Positions 1 through 11,832 are shown, counted from the first letter of the stretch. The stretch is DNA of 64,000 bases from Cliona cf. orientalis (GCA_963930775.1 OZ005705.1:4092001-4156000); one strand, 5' to 3'. The notes: generated by a model from the letters alone, not told the origin. A program made the numbers and translations.

Positions 1-3000
1 CATACTTGTCCTCCCGCTATGGGATTCAGCTTTGCTGCTGGTACTACTGATGGTCCGGGGGCCTTCAGCTTCACACAAGGTATTCATAAAGTAGTCTAAG
101 GTGGTCATATTGCCCGTCATTCCTGAGGAAAGCATTTTTCCTTAGTCAAGACAGGTGCATGTACATTTTGTGTATAGTGACTTCCCTCCATAAGTTGCTT
201 GTATGGGTTTCCAGCTTTGCATTTAAAAGCTGTGCATTTAGGGGGTGGGGCACTCCCCCCCCCCCCCCCCCTTGAGAGTAGCACCATCCATATATGCATG
301 AAATACATGTACAAGTAAAAAGTTTGAATGGTGAAAGTGTCCAACAAGCTGAAGCTTTGTGCTATGCGCGGTAGGAGACACATCCCACATCCTTGCAACA
401 TTTGACTTAAAATGGAGGGAACCAGTGGCTATTACTGACAGACTTTCCCATCCAAGTGCCCAGAAGCCACCAGAAACAGTCTCAGAGGTTGAAACTAAAA
501 AATTTACTGGGGGAGCATACCCCCCAGACCCCCTGAATATAATCAAGTTAATGAGCACTACGTGATTCTTTGTGGATGGAAAAACATACTACAGTCTTTG
601 TCCACCCCCCTCATCTCTGCAATTGTCGTGTTTGCCCCCCCCCTTGACGAAAATCCTGAATGAAACCCTGCTCTGGGTGGGATCTTGGTGCTCAAAGATC
701 TTTTCTGTGTACTATATTCGCTCGATCAGACGCCGTGTCTACTATTAAATTTTATTTCATTGCCCGAGTTTGTGTGGCGACTATTCGAGAGCGGACTTTA
801 TTAATACCAGTAGCTGCCAGAGAGGCAATCCATAGAGAAACGGTCGATTGATACCACTTAACTAGGAGATTCTGGGCCCCCTTTGCTTGTTAGATTTTGT
901 CTCTAGAAGACTGCTAAATATTTGTTGTTACTATTCTTGTACCTGCCATCATAGATCGTCATCCCTCCTCTATTATCTATGCTGCCATCGAGAATGAGTC
1001 GCGAGGCATATTCACATGCTGCGTGCCTTTCAAATAGTAGGTGTGGCGCGGCTACTATTCGAGAGGGGCGACTGTATTGTTCAGCATTTTCGGAGGTGCG
1101 GCGACATTCGAGAACGGCTACAAATCGAGAGTGGCGTCTGATCGAGCGAATACGGTATAATGAAACTTTCAGTATTCTTCCTTTTACCTGATAGGAGATA
1201 CCTCTGGTAATGCATTCTGGAAGCTTGTGCGTGATACTCTAAAAGACCCAACACCAGAGCAGGTCCAGTGCCACACACCCAAGCCCATTCTGTTGGATAC
1301 TGGGGAAATGAACTTTCCTTATCCATGGCAACCTAGATGCATACCACTGCAGTTGCTCAGGGTTGGTCAGCTGGTCATCATAGGAGTGCCTGCTGAATTC
1401 AGGTAAATATCAATTAGTGGTAGGGAGAGTGTTTACCTACTACTGTTTGTCTATCTGTTGATATCGTCATCATTATGCACACAGAAATTGTCTCATCATG
1501 ATATTTTGTACATGTAGCTGTGTATGTTCACAACAAATACACTATACGTGCAGCTCCAGCAAGCATGGGATGTGTGCTCTAGCTAGAATGTTTTCTGTGT
1601 GAGGAATTACAATATCATAGTGCTGCGAGTCTTTTCAGTATGATGCACTATCCATGCGGGATAAAATATCAATAATGTTTATTTTCTGTGTGCAATATAT
1701 GTACATGTTAGTATATGAACACATGGTGACTGAAAGACAGTGCAGTGAGCTTGTATCTCACATACCTGCATATGAGACAACGACCCTCACCTATATTGAG
1801 CTCGAGCATACACAGTGCAGCACGACTAGCCATAGATATTATAGACTACGTAAATGGGATTGGAAACTGCTCATGTGAGCAATAGAACGTACGTATACGT
1901 GTATGCGCACTCCGTGTTATGGTTTACATTCTTGGATAGACTCGTTGCTATGACAATTTGAGCAAAAATGGCCGAAAATGGCGATCGTAGTGCACTTATC
2001 GACTAATAGGAGCGAAATAACACTAGTTTCGAACTTGAACAAGGCTTATTCCAGTGAAAGAGCCCCTACTCTAAACGTGGCCAGCAAGTTTGAGTTTCTG
2101 AAGTCTCTCTAGTCTACGCTACAGTCCCACAAAGTCCAAGAAGCAAAAATGTGCTGATCAGGAACTGTGTTTATTTCAATGTGTCGGTGCAGTGGCTTTG
2201 CCCTTGCCACCATTTTGGGATGTACTATCTTATTTGTGACAATTTTAACACTTAATGCGCTGTCTTCTGTGAGTGAGCAGGCTGTGAAAAGGGCCTATCA
2301 AGAGATCACAAGCAGAGAAAGGATAGCTTTTCACCATTTCCAAACCTTTAATTGTCTCTATTGGTCGCCCTGTTGTGCTGACAGACAACAGACAGGTACA
2401 ATATAACAGACAGACAGAACCAATCACTATCCCTTGTGGGGTAATAAACATGATATGACTGGGCACATGTAGTAATGTTAAACATAGCTTGCATATTGCT
2501 CGCACAGATTACATGTAATCGGTAGTCCACAGTCATCGTCCACACAAAGTTAATGTCCTCAAATTGCGTGTGGCATTAAACTGTCAAAAAGGCAAGATTC
2601 AGTGCATGATGCAGGCTGTGAACGCTGCAGATTTATCTTATGACTGCACCGCTGAAACTTGTACTGGTGCTATTGCATGCCCACATAAAAAATGGGTGTG
2701 TTTACTTACAGCATGGTCTGTAAGGTACTGTCTCTAAACAAGTGTGGATTGGCAAAACCACTGCATACATGTACAATGTTTTTATCTTTATGCAACATCC
2801 CGGATCCCACCACAGCACCATGTCAGGTCGAAGATTGAGAAATGTTGTCCGAAAGACTCTGCTAGATAATGGTTTCCCAAGCAATGTGTCAGTGGTGATA
2901 GCTGGACTTTCAAATACTTACTCTGACTATGTGACAACTTTTGAAGAGTATCAGGTACTTACTGAGGTTGACCAAACAAAAGTTCATTTGTGTATTGTTT

Positions 3001-6000
3001 ATTATGAGTGTATAGGTTCAGCGTTATGAGGGTGCTTCCACTGATTATGGACCATACACGCTGGATGCCTACTTGCAAGAATTTGGGAAATTGGCAGTTT
3101 TATTAGCAAAGGTTCATAATCAGTCCATTGTTGTGCACGGCTATGCATGTAACTAGTTCTTGCAGGGAGGCAAAGCAGAACCTGGTTGCACTCCACCTTA
3201 CTATCGGGATAAACAGTGGGCTCTGCATACTCCAGTGGTCTTCGATGCTGTCCCTTCTGGAAAAAAGTTTGGTGATGTCAACACAGATGCCAACAGTAGC
3301 TATAAGTTGGTAGGCCTAGATATATGTATGTGAAAATATTTTGGTTATCATAATTATTATCAATATATCATGCAGAATGAGTCAGTGGTTGTGGAATTTT
3401 GGGCTGGAAATCCTCGCAATAATTTAATGGTAAATACTTATACTCTTAACACCCCTCAGTCTCTACTGATGCAACCAAGTATTGGATGTGGTTACATGTA
3501 TATTATCCAAGGGCACAGAATGTTATATTAAATTGTGTACATGTATATATAGACAGGAAAGACCTTCCTTACTGTTGAGGTGAAGAACAATTCTCAGTGG
3601 ATAGTGGTGCATACTGATGCATCGTGGGAAACAAAGTGAGAATTACTGGCTACAAAATTAAATATATTGAAGATTATGAGATACTCAGTGAAAACTGAAC
3701 TCTTTCAGTATTTCATGTACCGTATTTTCCCGCTATTAAGCGCATGCGCTTATATCTCCACAGGAAGAAAATCTGCGCTTAATAACAAAGCGTGCCTAAC
3801 AGCGAGATGCGCCTAACTAAAAATAGCTACATCAAGAACGCATGTGCGTTCGTGGTATCATTTAAGGGGCATGGCCAATCGATCGATCGTTCACATTGCT
3901 GCATTCCGCCCAGGTCGAAATGGCGTTCATTGCTGGAAAAACCTGAGAATCGACAGTAGCCATCTTGATTTTGACTAACTTGAAAGCCCTGGGCAAGCTA
4001 GCAATGGACTCTGTAATTCAAGTTTTTGTTTAATTCAAATATTTCTCATAGATTTCGAGATTCTATTTAAGTGGACTACACTGTAGCAAGTGCTTAGGCC
4101 AACAAAGTAGCATGCACGCGCTTAACGAATATGCGCTTATAAGCGAGATGCGCCTAATAACGAGAAAATACGGGTATCATAAGTGATGATAGCCTATCTA
4201 TATATACCAGAGGTCATGCAGTGCAAGTAGTAGTGGAACATTTTATTTGCATGTATATTAAACAATATAGTTATACTTTATGATCTTTGCTTAGGTTTTC
4301 TTGGAGGCATACCAGTGTTATTTTGGGTGAGAGCCTTGCTACTGTGACATGGGACATTCCCTCAGATGCTATCCCAGGCACATATCGTATCCAACACTTT
4401 GGTTACCACAAGGAGCTAGGAAAGAGTAAGACTTAGTGTAATCATTTACTTCGACTCTCAAAATGCTGATACATTCAGCCTCATTCCCGGTCGCTCTTTC
4501 CACCGTTTATTGCATGTACTTAAAGATGGGGAGTAGCTGTTAATCTTTGGAACAAGCCCTAGTTAGTATTATAGTCTTACATAATAATTATTATAATACA
4601 TGTTCATTAATATATTATATACCATATAGCGGGAAGTTTTCAAGGGTATTCGTGAAAAGTAAGATTTAGCCTCCAGATTTAAGTTTCATGGGTCTAGATT
4701 TTGTGGCTCTTGACGATTGCACTTGCCACGCCCCGTTCGCCATCATCAAGTAAACCTACCGATGACTGTCACTGAAGTGACAGTAACAGAAATTTTCAGT
4801 CTCATACTATGTTCGATGATCGCAGAGACTCAACAGATATGTTCGATGATCGCAGAGACTCAACAGATTGGAGGCAGATGCCATGCGTTTTGACCACGAT
4901 CACATGCACACTCCGGCAACTTTACCAGACGACCTTTACCTACTGTAGCAAATTTTCGTGGGGTGTAAATTTTGTGACTGTTAGAGCAATCATGAAAATA
5001 ACGAAAATTACCCCCCCCCCCCCCCCATGAAAGTTACCCGCTATATGGTATTAGGTATTATGTGACTGGATTTGGGAAAACTCTATGGTGACCCAGAAGG
5101 GTCATTTCCAAGCGGCAACGAGCGGAGGTGCACCTGCGCTGTGGCAATGAGCGGAAGTGCGCAGACTGGAGCGGCAATGGACAGCCATGCCCGGCAATCA
5201 GCGGAAATTCTCGGATTTGAGCGGAAACAAGCACATTAAGTCGGAAACTCGCGGATAAGTGCGGCTTTGAGCGGATTATCCCGGAAACTCGCGGCAAAGG
5301 GCGGAAACAAGCGGATTGATGTGGAAAAGAGCGGTCATTGGTGGATTCCATCGGAAATTAGTGGCGGCTCTCGGAGCGGTGTGGCAATGGGTGGAGTAAG
5401 GCGGAAAAGAGCGGCAACTGGCGGATTCCATCGGAAACAAGCGGATTAGTCGGGAAACTAGTGGATAAGTGCGGCTTTGAGCTGATTAATCTGGAAACAT
5501 GCTGATTTTTGTGGGATTAATGTCACATCTAACTACTTGTACCATATTTCTTCTAAAAATTCAGCCCTTCTAATTATTTGGCACCCTTTACCGAATGATT
5601 GAATGTAGTCTCTAATTTTTCGGCAAAGGTCATCATGCGTATATGCTATAAATGGGGAATGGAATGCGCACGCAGACAGAATGATGAATATTAACCTCTA
5701 TAAATTCGGCGAAGCTAAAGCAATATTATTTTCATGCTGAATTTTTAGAAGAAATACGGTACCTACTACTAGGTATAATTAAATATTATCAAGTTCGAAG
5801 TTGTCTCTTCCTCAGATCCCAAGGAACAAAATAAAATATGAAAATTGATATCACAAAGCTAGAGAGGGGCTTGCCCCCTGGAAAAACAGCCAGCTTGATG
5901 ACTGATAATCGATAGCTGGTAGCTATGAACAAGCCTCTAAAATTCGCACTCTAAATAGCATTTTTCACATCGATAATTGGCCTAAAACAGTAGCCCGCTA

Positions 6001-6194
6001 TCTTAAATAATGATGGGTGTGGTTAAATTTTCACGCACAAGACAGTAACGCCCATTAAACGTTTGTGGGCGTGACTATCTTGTGCGTGCATGTGACTATT
6101 CTTCACGCTATTGCATTGTGCTAGACAACTTAGCTAATAATTATTTATAGGACCAGCAGTTACTGTCACTAACACTGGCAGAGTATATAATTCG
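1..6194 (+). CDS. ASAH2: Neutral ceramidase, C-terminal half, multi-exon, 5' end outside window
   Basis: Neutral ceramidases hydrolyse the amide bond of ceramide to sphingosine and fatty acid at the cell surface or outside it. Exons read from the sequence: 1-79, 1195-1402, 2816-2954, 3022-3111, 3166-3309, 3376-3429, 3553-3635, 4295-4425 and 6151-6194. All have AG/GT borders and the phases fit at every junction, giving about 324 residues. Family landmarks are GFSFAAGTTDG at the start, KPILLDTGE, TMSGRRLR, SNTYSDYVTTFEEYQ, YGPYTLDAYLQEF, and near the end the Ig-like part TDASWETK and GTYRIQHFG. The N-terminal catalytic half lies upstream. The last exon (PAVTVTNTG) ends at a good donor, so a short final exon is probably missing or unseen; reading through would reach a stop at 6336. 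The introns carry several MITEs. Family call firm, exon 9 less so. Confidence 0.88.
228..670 (-). repeat. hAT-like MITE copy, inverted relative to the copy at 46784-47079
   Basis: Lies in ceramidase intron 1. Read on the minus strand it starts CAGGGTTTCATTCAGGATTT and ends in a C/G-rich tract followed by TAAATGCACAG. The better-bounded copy at 46784 has the same start, the same middle (exchange of AGAAGCCACCAGAA and its complement) and ends in CACTG, which is hAT-like. A 17-base C run occupies 255-271. No clear target duplication is seen here. Confidence 0.5.
710..1157. repeat. MITE with TACCGTA-type inverted ends
   Basis: The left end reads TATTCGCTCGATCAGACGCC and the right end contains its complement followed by TACGGTA. 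The interior has repeated short blocks such as GGCTACTATTCGAGAG. The subterminal blocks resemble the element at 36979-37407, so this is probably a diverged member of that group. It sits in ceramidase intron 1. Confidence 0.6.
3718..4176. repeat. MITE, TACCGTATTTTC ends with reiterated AAGCGCATGCGCTTA units
   Basis: Inverted ends TACCGTATTTTCCCGCTATT and the complement ending GAAAATACGGGTA, flanked by TA. Both arms contain repeated blocks of the type TTAAGCGCATGCGCTTAT. Related arm motifs occur in the elements at 30664-31099 and 56447-56820. Located in ceramidase intron 7. Confidence 0.75.
4620..5050. repeat. MITE, TACCATATAGCGGG ends
   Basis: Left end TACCATATAGCGGGAAGTTT, right end ACCCGCTATATGGTA, so it is TA-flanked with inverted ends. 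It contains a perfect direct duplication of about 30 bp (4809-4838 and 4839-4868, GTTCGATGATCGCAGAGACT core), an exact GACGACCTTTACC motif at 4928-4940 and a 16-base C run at 5011-5026. A truncated relative starts at 10270 (TACCGTATAGCGGG). Confidence 0.75.
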
Positions 6195-6733
6195 GTATGT
6201 ATAGCACGTATGTTTACGTCATGTGCTAGCACGGCCAGCATTGTAGGCACGCATGCGCACTTGGTACATGCTGATTGCCGGATTACTCAGCCCGTTTCCA
6301 CTCAAAGCCGCACGTATCCGCCGAGTTTCCCCGACTAATCTGCTTGTTTCCGCTCAATACCGATGGAATCTGCCAGTTGCCGCTCTTTCCTGCAATCAAC
6401 CGCTTGAATCAGCCTTACTCCGCCCATTGCCACACCGCTCTGAGAGTTGCCACCAGTTTCAGATGGAATCCGCCAATCACCACTCTTTTCCGCATCGATC
6501 CGCTCGTTTCCGCCCTTTGCCGCGAGTTTCCGGGATAATTAGCTCAATGCCGCAGTTATCCGCAAGTTTCCGACTTACATGTAATGCGCTTGTTTCCGCT
6601 CAAATCTGAGCATTTCCGCACATTGCCGGCCAGGGCCGCCCATTGCCACTCCAGCCCGCGCACTTCCGCTCAATGCTGAAGCGCAAGTGCGCCTCCGCTC
6701 ATTGCCGCTCGGAAATGACCCTTCTGGGCCACC
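5086..6733. mobile_element. Foldback-like inverted repeat with arms of 10-bp phased units
   Basis: The left arm (about 5086-5515) and right arm (about 6270-6733) are inverted copies whose outer ends read TGGTGACCCAGAAGGGTCAT and the near-complement. Both arms are built from degenerate decamers of the form GCGGAAACAA, GCGGATTGAT, GTGGAAAAGA and so on. In the left arm about 38 units stay in exact 10-base register from 5141 to 5520. The organisation resembles Drosophila FB elements, whose arms are also short tandem repeats, but no homology is claimed. No transposase frame is present in the middle. The middle instead holds a small MITE (5540-5761) and the likely ninth ceramidase exon. Two separate opposite insertions are therefore an alternative to one element. 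Confidence 0.75.
5540..5761. repeat. Short MITE of 222 bp
   Basis: Terminal inverted repeats of about 26 bp: TACCATATTTCTTCTAAAAA at the left and TTTTTAGAAGAAATACGGTA at the right, each with the adjoining GCTGAA/TTCAGC. It carries a degenerate GACGACCTTTACC-like stretch near 5622 on the minus strand. It lies between the two foldback arms. Confidence 0.8.
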
Positions 6734-7600
6734 ATAAATCTCTGCATGTCACATGATCTGAACGTGCAAACAGCGCAATGCATATGCTTTTAGTACCTCA
6801 GGTCAAAACTGTCAAAGTCCAGTTTTTGTCATATTCATATCAAAGAACCTTTCTACTAACCTTTGCCACCACCTACGGAGGGTGAACGTAAGTTACCAAG
6901 ATGAAATAAACCTTCATTTTGACCTACCTATACAGCTGCCGTACACGGAGCCCATTACTATGGGCACTAATTAGAATTCCCTATCTAGATACAGCTAGAT
7001 TCATCGAACTACTGTACATTCGCTCACCTTTTTAGCTTCTTGGACATCAAGGAACAATTGGCGCTCGTTCTCAACATCGAAATCCGACTCTTGCTCAATC
7101 TTTACGTTCATTTCGAACAGCTCCGCCCAGGTCCATTTTAATTGATTTCTGGTTCATGCGTAGTATACGGAAATGCCATACGCATGCATAGCAATGCCTT
7201 TGGACCGTAATTTCTCGATTATTGTGGGTGTGGCGCGATCGCAAACAAAGTGCTCTATGCGAAGCGTGCGATCGGTCTGAAACTTGGAGGTAGGTTAGCT
7301 CTATGGTAGAGATTATCAAATACATGTATGTAGCTAACTAAAAAAAATCAGAATTCGCTATATGCTGGGTTTTCCCAGATACGGTCACATATTGTGCCTC
7401 CAACAACTACTGTTTTTGCAGTAATATGATAATAGCTTGATAAGGATCGTAAATGCTATGAATTGTTTATAATAGTATACTAGGTATAGACTGAGTACAA
7501 GTGATCCGTGAGTGCTTCGTGCAAAATGTTTCCCCAATCACACTCTACTTTTCTGAGATTGATGATGCAACCTACGGGGTAGTTCAACGAAATTTTGGGG
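6734..7600. other. Mostly unassigned interval between foldback arm and next repeat
   Basis: Apart from the exon candidate at 7028-7111 on the minus strand, no open frame with coding character and no inverted-repeat element was recognised. GCATGCG-type palindromes near 7183 could mark a promoter, but this is weak. Confidence 0.3.
7028..7111 (-). CDS. Candidate first coding exon, unknown protein
   Basis: On the minus strand an ATG at 7111 opens a 28-codon exon ending in a clean donor, AAG|GTGAGC. The peptide is rich in acidic residues (EQESDFDVENERQLFLDVQE) and looks like real coding sequence rather than chance. The frame also stays open upstream of the ATG (residues WAELFE), so this could be an internal exon. 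I could not find the next exon: lower coordinates are occupied by the foldback arms and ceramidase exons on the other strand. No family recognised. Confidence 0.4.
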
Positions 7601-8010
7601 CTATTTAGTACAGGTCGAGAAAATTGGATGCACATGGAGTAACTCCCGCTATTCGAATACTAGCCGCAGCTATTATTAAGTTTAGCCTTGCTGGAATACG
7701 GCTACTAATCGAGGGCGGCTCTTATTCAAGGGTGGCTTTTATTAATTTGGAGTGACACCTCTTGGTGACATTGACACAATAGACTCGATTTGCAGGACTG
7801 ATTTTCGAATGTTTGAGATAGATAACCGATAAATAAGCTACAAAACTAAGCCAAGGACATTTTCTGCCATGTTTTTGTCTCGAACTTAATGATCATTTGT
7901 GGTTTACGATTGTGGCCATACCCACTTAATTGTGTTCGTACATGCTTGCGGCTACTATTCGAGGGCAGTTGCTATTTCTTTCGCAGAGCTCCATGTGCGG
8001 CTACTAATTT
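7600..8010. repeat. Diverged MITE of the GGCTACTATTCGAG family
   Basis: Contains repeated blocks CGGCTACTAATCGAGGGCGG, GCGGCTACTATTCGAGGGCA and TTTCGCAGAGCTCCATGTGC. These match, in opposite orientation, the well-bounded element at 36979-37407. The ends are degraded and no target duplication is visible. Confidence 0.5.
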
Positions 8011-8201
8011 TAGTAAATTAGGCCACACAGAATAAACTGTTTGTTTGAACTAACATGACCACAATTGTAGTATGGTCGGTCGGTCTGGCGGACGATAATT
8101 TAACCAAAGAATTTTAATTACAAGTGTCATTGTTTCTATGTAAGTTTGTAGTATTCCAGTTAAGACAGTCCTATTAAACGTCTGAGTCGGTATAATGTAT
8201 A

Positions 8202-8699
8202 TACAGTGTAGTCCACTTAATTCGAATTTACAAATCCACAGAAATAATTTGAATTAAAGGAAAATTTGAATTACAGCAACATCCACTTAATTCGAATTTA
8301 GCTCATATGAATGATAATTTTGAATTAAAGGGATAATAGCTACCATACATAATAATAATCTTTACATATTCAGATGCAACAACCTTTTTCTTCTTCTCTA
8401 GAGGCAGACTGTCCACTCTACTATTTCTAGCTTTCTTTTAACAGTTTAGAACCTAATACTGCTAGATATAGCTACTTCTGGCTAATGCAGCTGCACTCAG
8501 CTGCAGCCATGTGATGCCCACGTGATCAATTTTCCGTATACTATATGTGCATGTCCGTATACTAGACCTTGTGCGTGTTCTAATTAAGCGAAAGTGCCAT
8601 TTCGAATTTATGTATTAGCTCTATGTGGGGAATTGGAAAGACTTCGAATTAGAAGAAAATTCGTGGTAAGCGGATTCGAATTAGGTGGACTACACTGTA
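8202..8699. repeat. MITE with TACAGTGTAGTCCAC ends
   Basis: The left end TACAGTGTAGTCCACTTAAT and right end GGTGGACTACACTGTA are complementary and TA-flanked. The arms repeat the block CCACTTAATTCGAATT and AATTTGAATTA several times. A lone GTGGACTACACTGTAGC fragment of the same family is at 4071-4087. Confidence 0.75.
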
Positions 8700-9089
8700 T
8701 ATGCCTGTAGTAAACTCAGCTATTGGATGCTTTAAATTTTACAGTCTGTCGGGTTAGTTCAAACAAACATTTAATAATTCTGGGTAGCCTTACAAAAATT
8801 ATTAATTTTAGTATCCCATGACAATTGCCTATACAGTAATGTGATATTATTGCTGACTCAATATCTTCTATTGCAATCATTAGGTGAAGTGATATACTAT
8901 AGTGGTCTTTCAAGTGAGTTCCAGGTAACATCCAAATGAACCAAGAATAATTTTACTTGTGTTGTTTTATTAAACTGCTGTATTATTGTCATACCACTTA
9001 TTCAGTATTCTTTATTTTAATAATTAATATTACATCCTAAGTGGGAAGAAAAATAAAATCAATCGAATGTAATGTAATATAATGTACTG

Positions 9090-9354
9090 TAATGTAAGTA
9101 AACTCAGCCCCAGAACATGCTACGAAGATAATTCAAAGACCAGCAGATAGAGCATAAAAAAAACATAAATTTACACGTTCCAGAATTTTCTATTTCACTT
9201 TCATTGTCGAGTTATAAGCGAAAATGTCCTTGTTAAAACACAAAAGCCACAACTATACTACTGTCCAGATGGTCTAATGGTTAAGCTCTGAGTCTGCCAG
9301 GCAGTGTGAAATGCGCGCCCCGGTTCGAATCCCGCCAGGGCTGATTTTTTTTCC
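9090..9354 (+). repeat. SINE-like repeat with tRNA-derived Pol III box sequences
   Basis: At 9271-9281 TGGTCTAATGG matches an A box and at 9323-9333 GGTTCGAATCC matches a B box. A T run at about 9345-9352 could end Pol III transcription. The acceptor ends do not pair and the A-B spacing is longer than in an ordinary tRNA, so this is a tRNA-like element rather than a functional tRNA gene. The preceding 9090-9250 segment recurs inverted at 27360-27505. Confidence 0.4.
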
Positions 9355-10001
9355 AACTCTTTCTAACAGCCAATGATGCCGGGAAAGGTCGTCTTACATG
9401 TATATTGGGTAGTAAAAGATTAAATACTAGTATGTACAAGGAGTGAGCTTGCTTTGCTCGCTCACTCCTTTGTCCCTGTGCTATTATTGTGCATGTGTGG
9501 TCGACGACCTTTACCTACATATTTATGCGCATGCGCAGAGAGCAAGCTAGCGCACGTGCACATCCTGCCTAATCATGTGACTGTCAATCATCTAGCTAAA
9601 GAATTCGTTAGTTGTCTTGCAGCTTCGCTCGCAAGGGGTCCCAAGAGAAGACGCTTAGAATAGAATCGCCTCCCTCTGCAAAGCATCTATGGGCAACATC
9701 AACTCCAGAATGTCACCCTTTCGCATTCTCCAGGCCGCCATATGTAAGTGTACAGTTCAGTCTAATTCTGTCCTGCCGTTTTTTTTTGAAGCAGCTCACT
9801 TTAGTGGCTGCTGGGCCATAGCCAGCCGCCGTTAGTTGGCTGTCTACTGTATCATCCCAAGTCCAGTGACGCCCAGAAAGAAAACTTTTAGCTCGGGTCA
9901 AATCGCTTCCGGTCACCTCCCGCTCGGACGGACGCACGGACAACTATAATCTTAGTATAATGATACTGATGCATCATCAATACAGTTTAGGCCAATGACA
10001 A

Positions 10002-10204
10002 TACCGTAGGTCGGGTTTTAATTGCGAGTATCTATTAAATGCGAATTGCGAGTTTTTCTACGTTTTGCAATTAATAGATTCGCAAACATAAACGTTCACG
10101 TATACTCTACAGTATGGTACGGGGTCGTCCATCGCAATTATTGGATTCGCAATTTGGCCTGAACGCATTTATTAAACTACGCAATTAAAATCCGTCCTAC
10201 GGTA
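10002..10204. repeat. MITE with TACCGTAGG ends, 203 bp
   Basis: Left end TACCGTAGGTCGGGTTTTAA and right end TTAAAATCCGTCCTACGGTA are inverted repeats with TA flanks. The interior repeats AATTGCGAGT and CGCAATT blocks in both orientations. Confidence 0.8.
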
Positions 10205-10269
10205 ATATTTACCATAGCGAGTGAAGTAAAGTTAGGTAAAGATCGTCATTGGCTGCTTCATGCTCTAGA

Positions 10270-10370
10270 TACCGTATAGCGGGAAACTTGAGGGAGAAAA
10301 CTTTCAAGAATTTCGCGATTTTTCAGCCATCCGCGAAAGTTTTCTCCACGAAATTCTAGGCATGCCACAC
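10270..10370. repeat. Truncated MITE, TACCGTATAGCGGG end
   Basis: Begins TACCGTATAGCGGGAAACTT and continues with self-complementary GAAAACTTTC and GAAAGTTTTC blocks. Only one end is found; the other is lost at the junction with the next repeat at 10385. Related to the complete element at 4620-5050. Confidence 0.5.
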
Positions 10371-10384
10371 CCATTATGCGACCA

Positions 10385-10870
10385 GTTTTAACAGTGCCTC
10401 ATTAACTGACATGGCCTCACCTTTGACCTCCTGTCACGCCCCCAAGCCTCCTCGCGGGGTTCAAAGGTCACCACTGGATCCGGGACACGCCCACCTATCG
10501 CCGCGGCCGAGTCATCGGCCCCGATGTCCAAGCACTGGCCCGTGAAGCCACGCCCAATTGGAAGCAATAAAACCGGCATTAACGCACACGCACACAGTGC
10601 CAGGAACATGCCCACATGCTTAATTAGGCCTAATTAGCTTTTTTTTGTCATTGCGGGTAATATTTAAGAAAGAATGCTTTGATCTTGCTTTGATGTGGGC
10701 AATTACCGGTCTTTTCTTCAGGGGCCACTTCCGGTCGCTAATTACACGCGCATAATCATCCCTGGCCGATTCCGGACACGCCCACCTTCGGCCAAAGCAC
10801 TCGTATGGCCTCTTCGGCCACGCCCCCTCACGATTCGCTAATTAAATTAGCCAATCCTCGCGCTCACGCT
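10385..10870 (-). repeat. Truncated copy of the TTAA element at 12563-14003, lacking its nested insertion
   Basis: Read on the minus strand this matches 12590-12800 followed directly by 13261-13525. The join near 10640-10665 has a short A run in place of the roughly 415-bp insert. It is therefore an empty-site relative that proves the later insertion in the other copy. GC-rich compared with neighbours. The open frame 10388-10615 is a by-product. Confidence 0.75.
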
Positions 10871-11107
10871 GGAGATCGATCAATCGTGTGTCCCAAGTTT
10901 GTGACGTCATCGGTACATGCGTGTCTACTTGCTAGCTATCATGGCAGAAACGGCAGAAGCTTGCTCTTTACGTTCAGCAGCTGGCCCTACAGCGTCCAGC
11001 CCTTCGATGGAGGACACTCCATGTAGGCAGCTAGGGCGTTAAACGAGTCGGGCATGAACAAGAATGGAAACAAGCGGTCCGAAAATCGAAGCGTAACTCA
11101 GGGAAGG

Positions 11108-11175
11108 CTGTATACAATCGGTGGACTGGACTGGTGGACTGGACTAGTGGACTGGACTACTGGACTGATAGATTT
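11108..11175. repeat. Short tandem repeat of GGTGGACTGGACTA type
   Basis: Four to five copies of a unit like GTGGACTGGACTA, preceded by CTGTATACAATC and followed by GATAGATTTTCATTCAAAAA. The same arrangement, inverted, occurs at about 15235-15290, so the array is part of a dispersed repeat. The two copies flank the 11.1-15.3 kb interval head to head. Confidence 0.6.
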
Positions 11176-11832
11176 TCATTCAAAAATGCACGGAGATGCT
11201 CCATAATGTTACCCAAAGTACCACTGTGGTTGATTAGCATGCTGGGTAACACTCTACTAGCGTGTCCAAAGAATTTTGAAAAATTCTGAAAACTGGTACA
11301 AGGATGCTACAGGCATGAAGAGCAGCCGAACAATATGCATATTGCTGGGGATTTACTCCGTTTACAACCTTTTGAAGTTACTCACTACTGTCTCTCTTTT
11401 TGCTCCTTGCATAGTACTCTCTATATATAGACATGGCATGGCACCATGGCACCATACAAACTATGGGCCACCAAGGGTCCCCAGATAATCTACAATATCT
11501 CAGCTCTGGTTAGGAGTTCAATCACGAAACAAATTGCACCAGATAGCTCACAGAATGAGCTTTCAATTGACCTCTTAACCATGTAAATTGGTTGCACAGA
11601 AGCGCCGCTAGCTTCATTTTTGTTTGTATTAAGTTTGTATGGAGAAAGGGGTTTGGACGGGTATGCCACATTGCCTTGCAATGGTTTTATTTACGATTGT
11701 GTTACAAATACTGTTGGATAGCACTTGCAAATAGCATGATAGTGGGACTTCAATACTGCTTTAGGTTACTGCTGAACCTGGGGCCTCTGTATATTAACTA
11801 TCTCTAGAGCCCAGCAGAGTGAGTTTCAAGCT

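Noticed and set aside
9262-9345. A functional tRNA gene
   Set aside because: The acceptor ends do not pair, the T stem is weak and the A-to-B box distance is too long; kept only as a tRNA-derived repeat.
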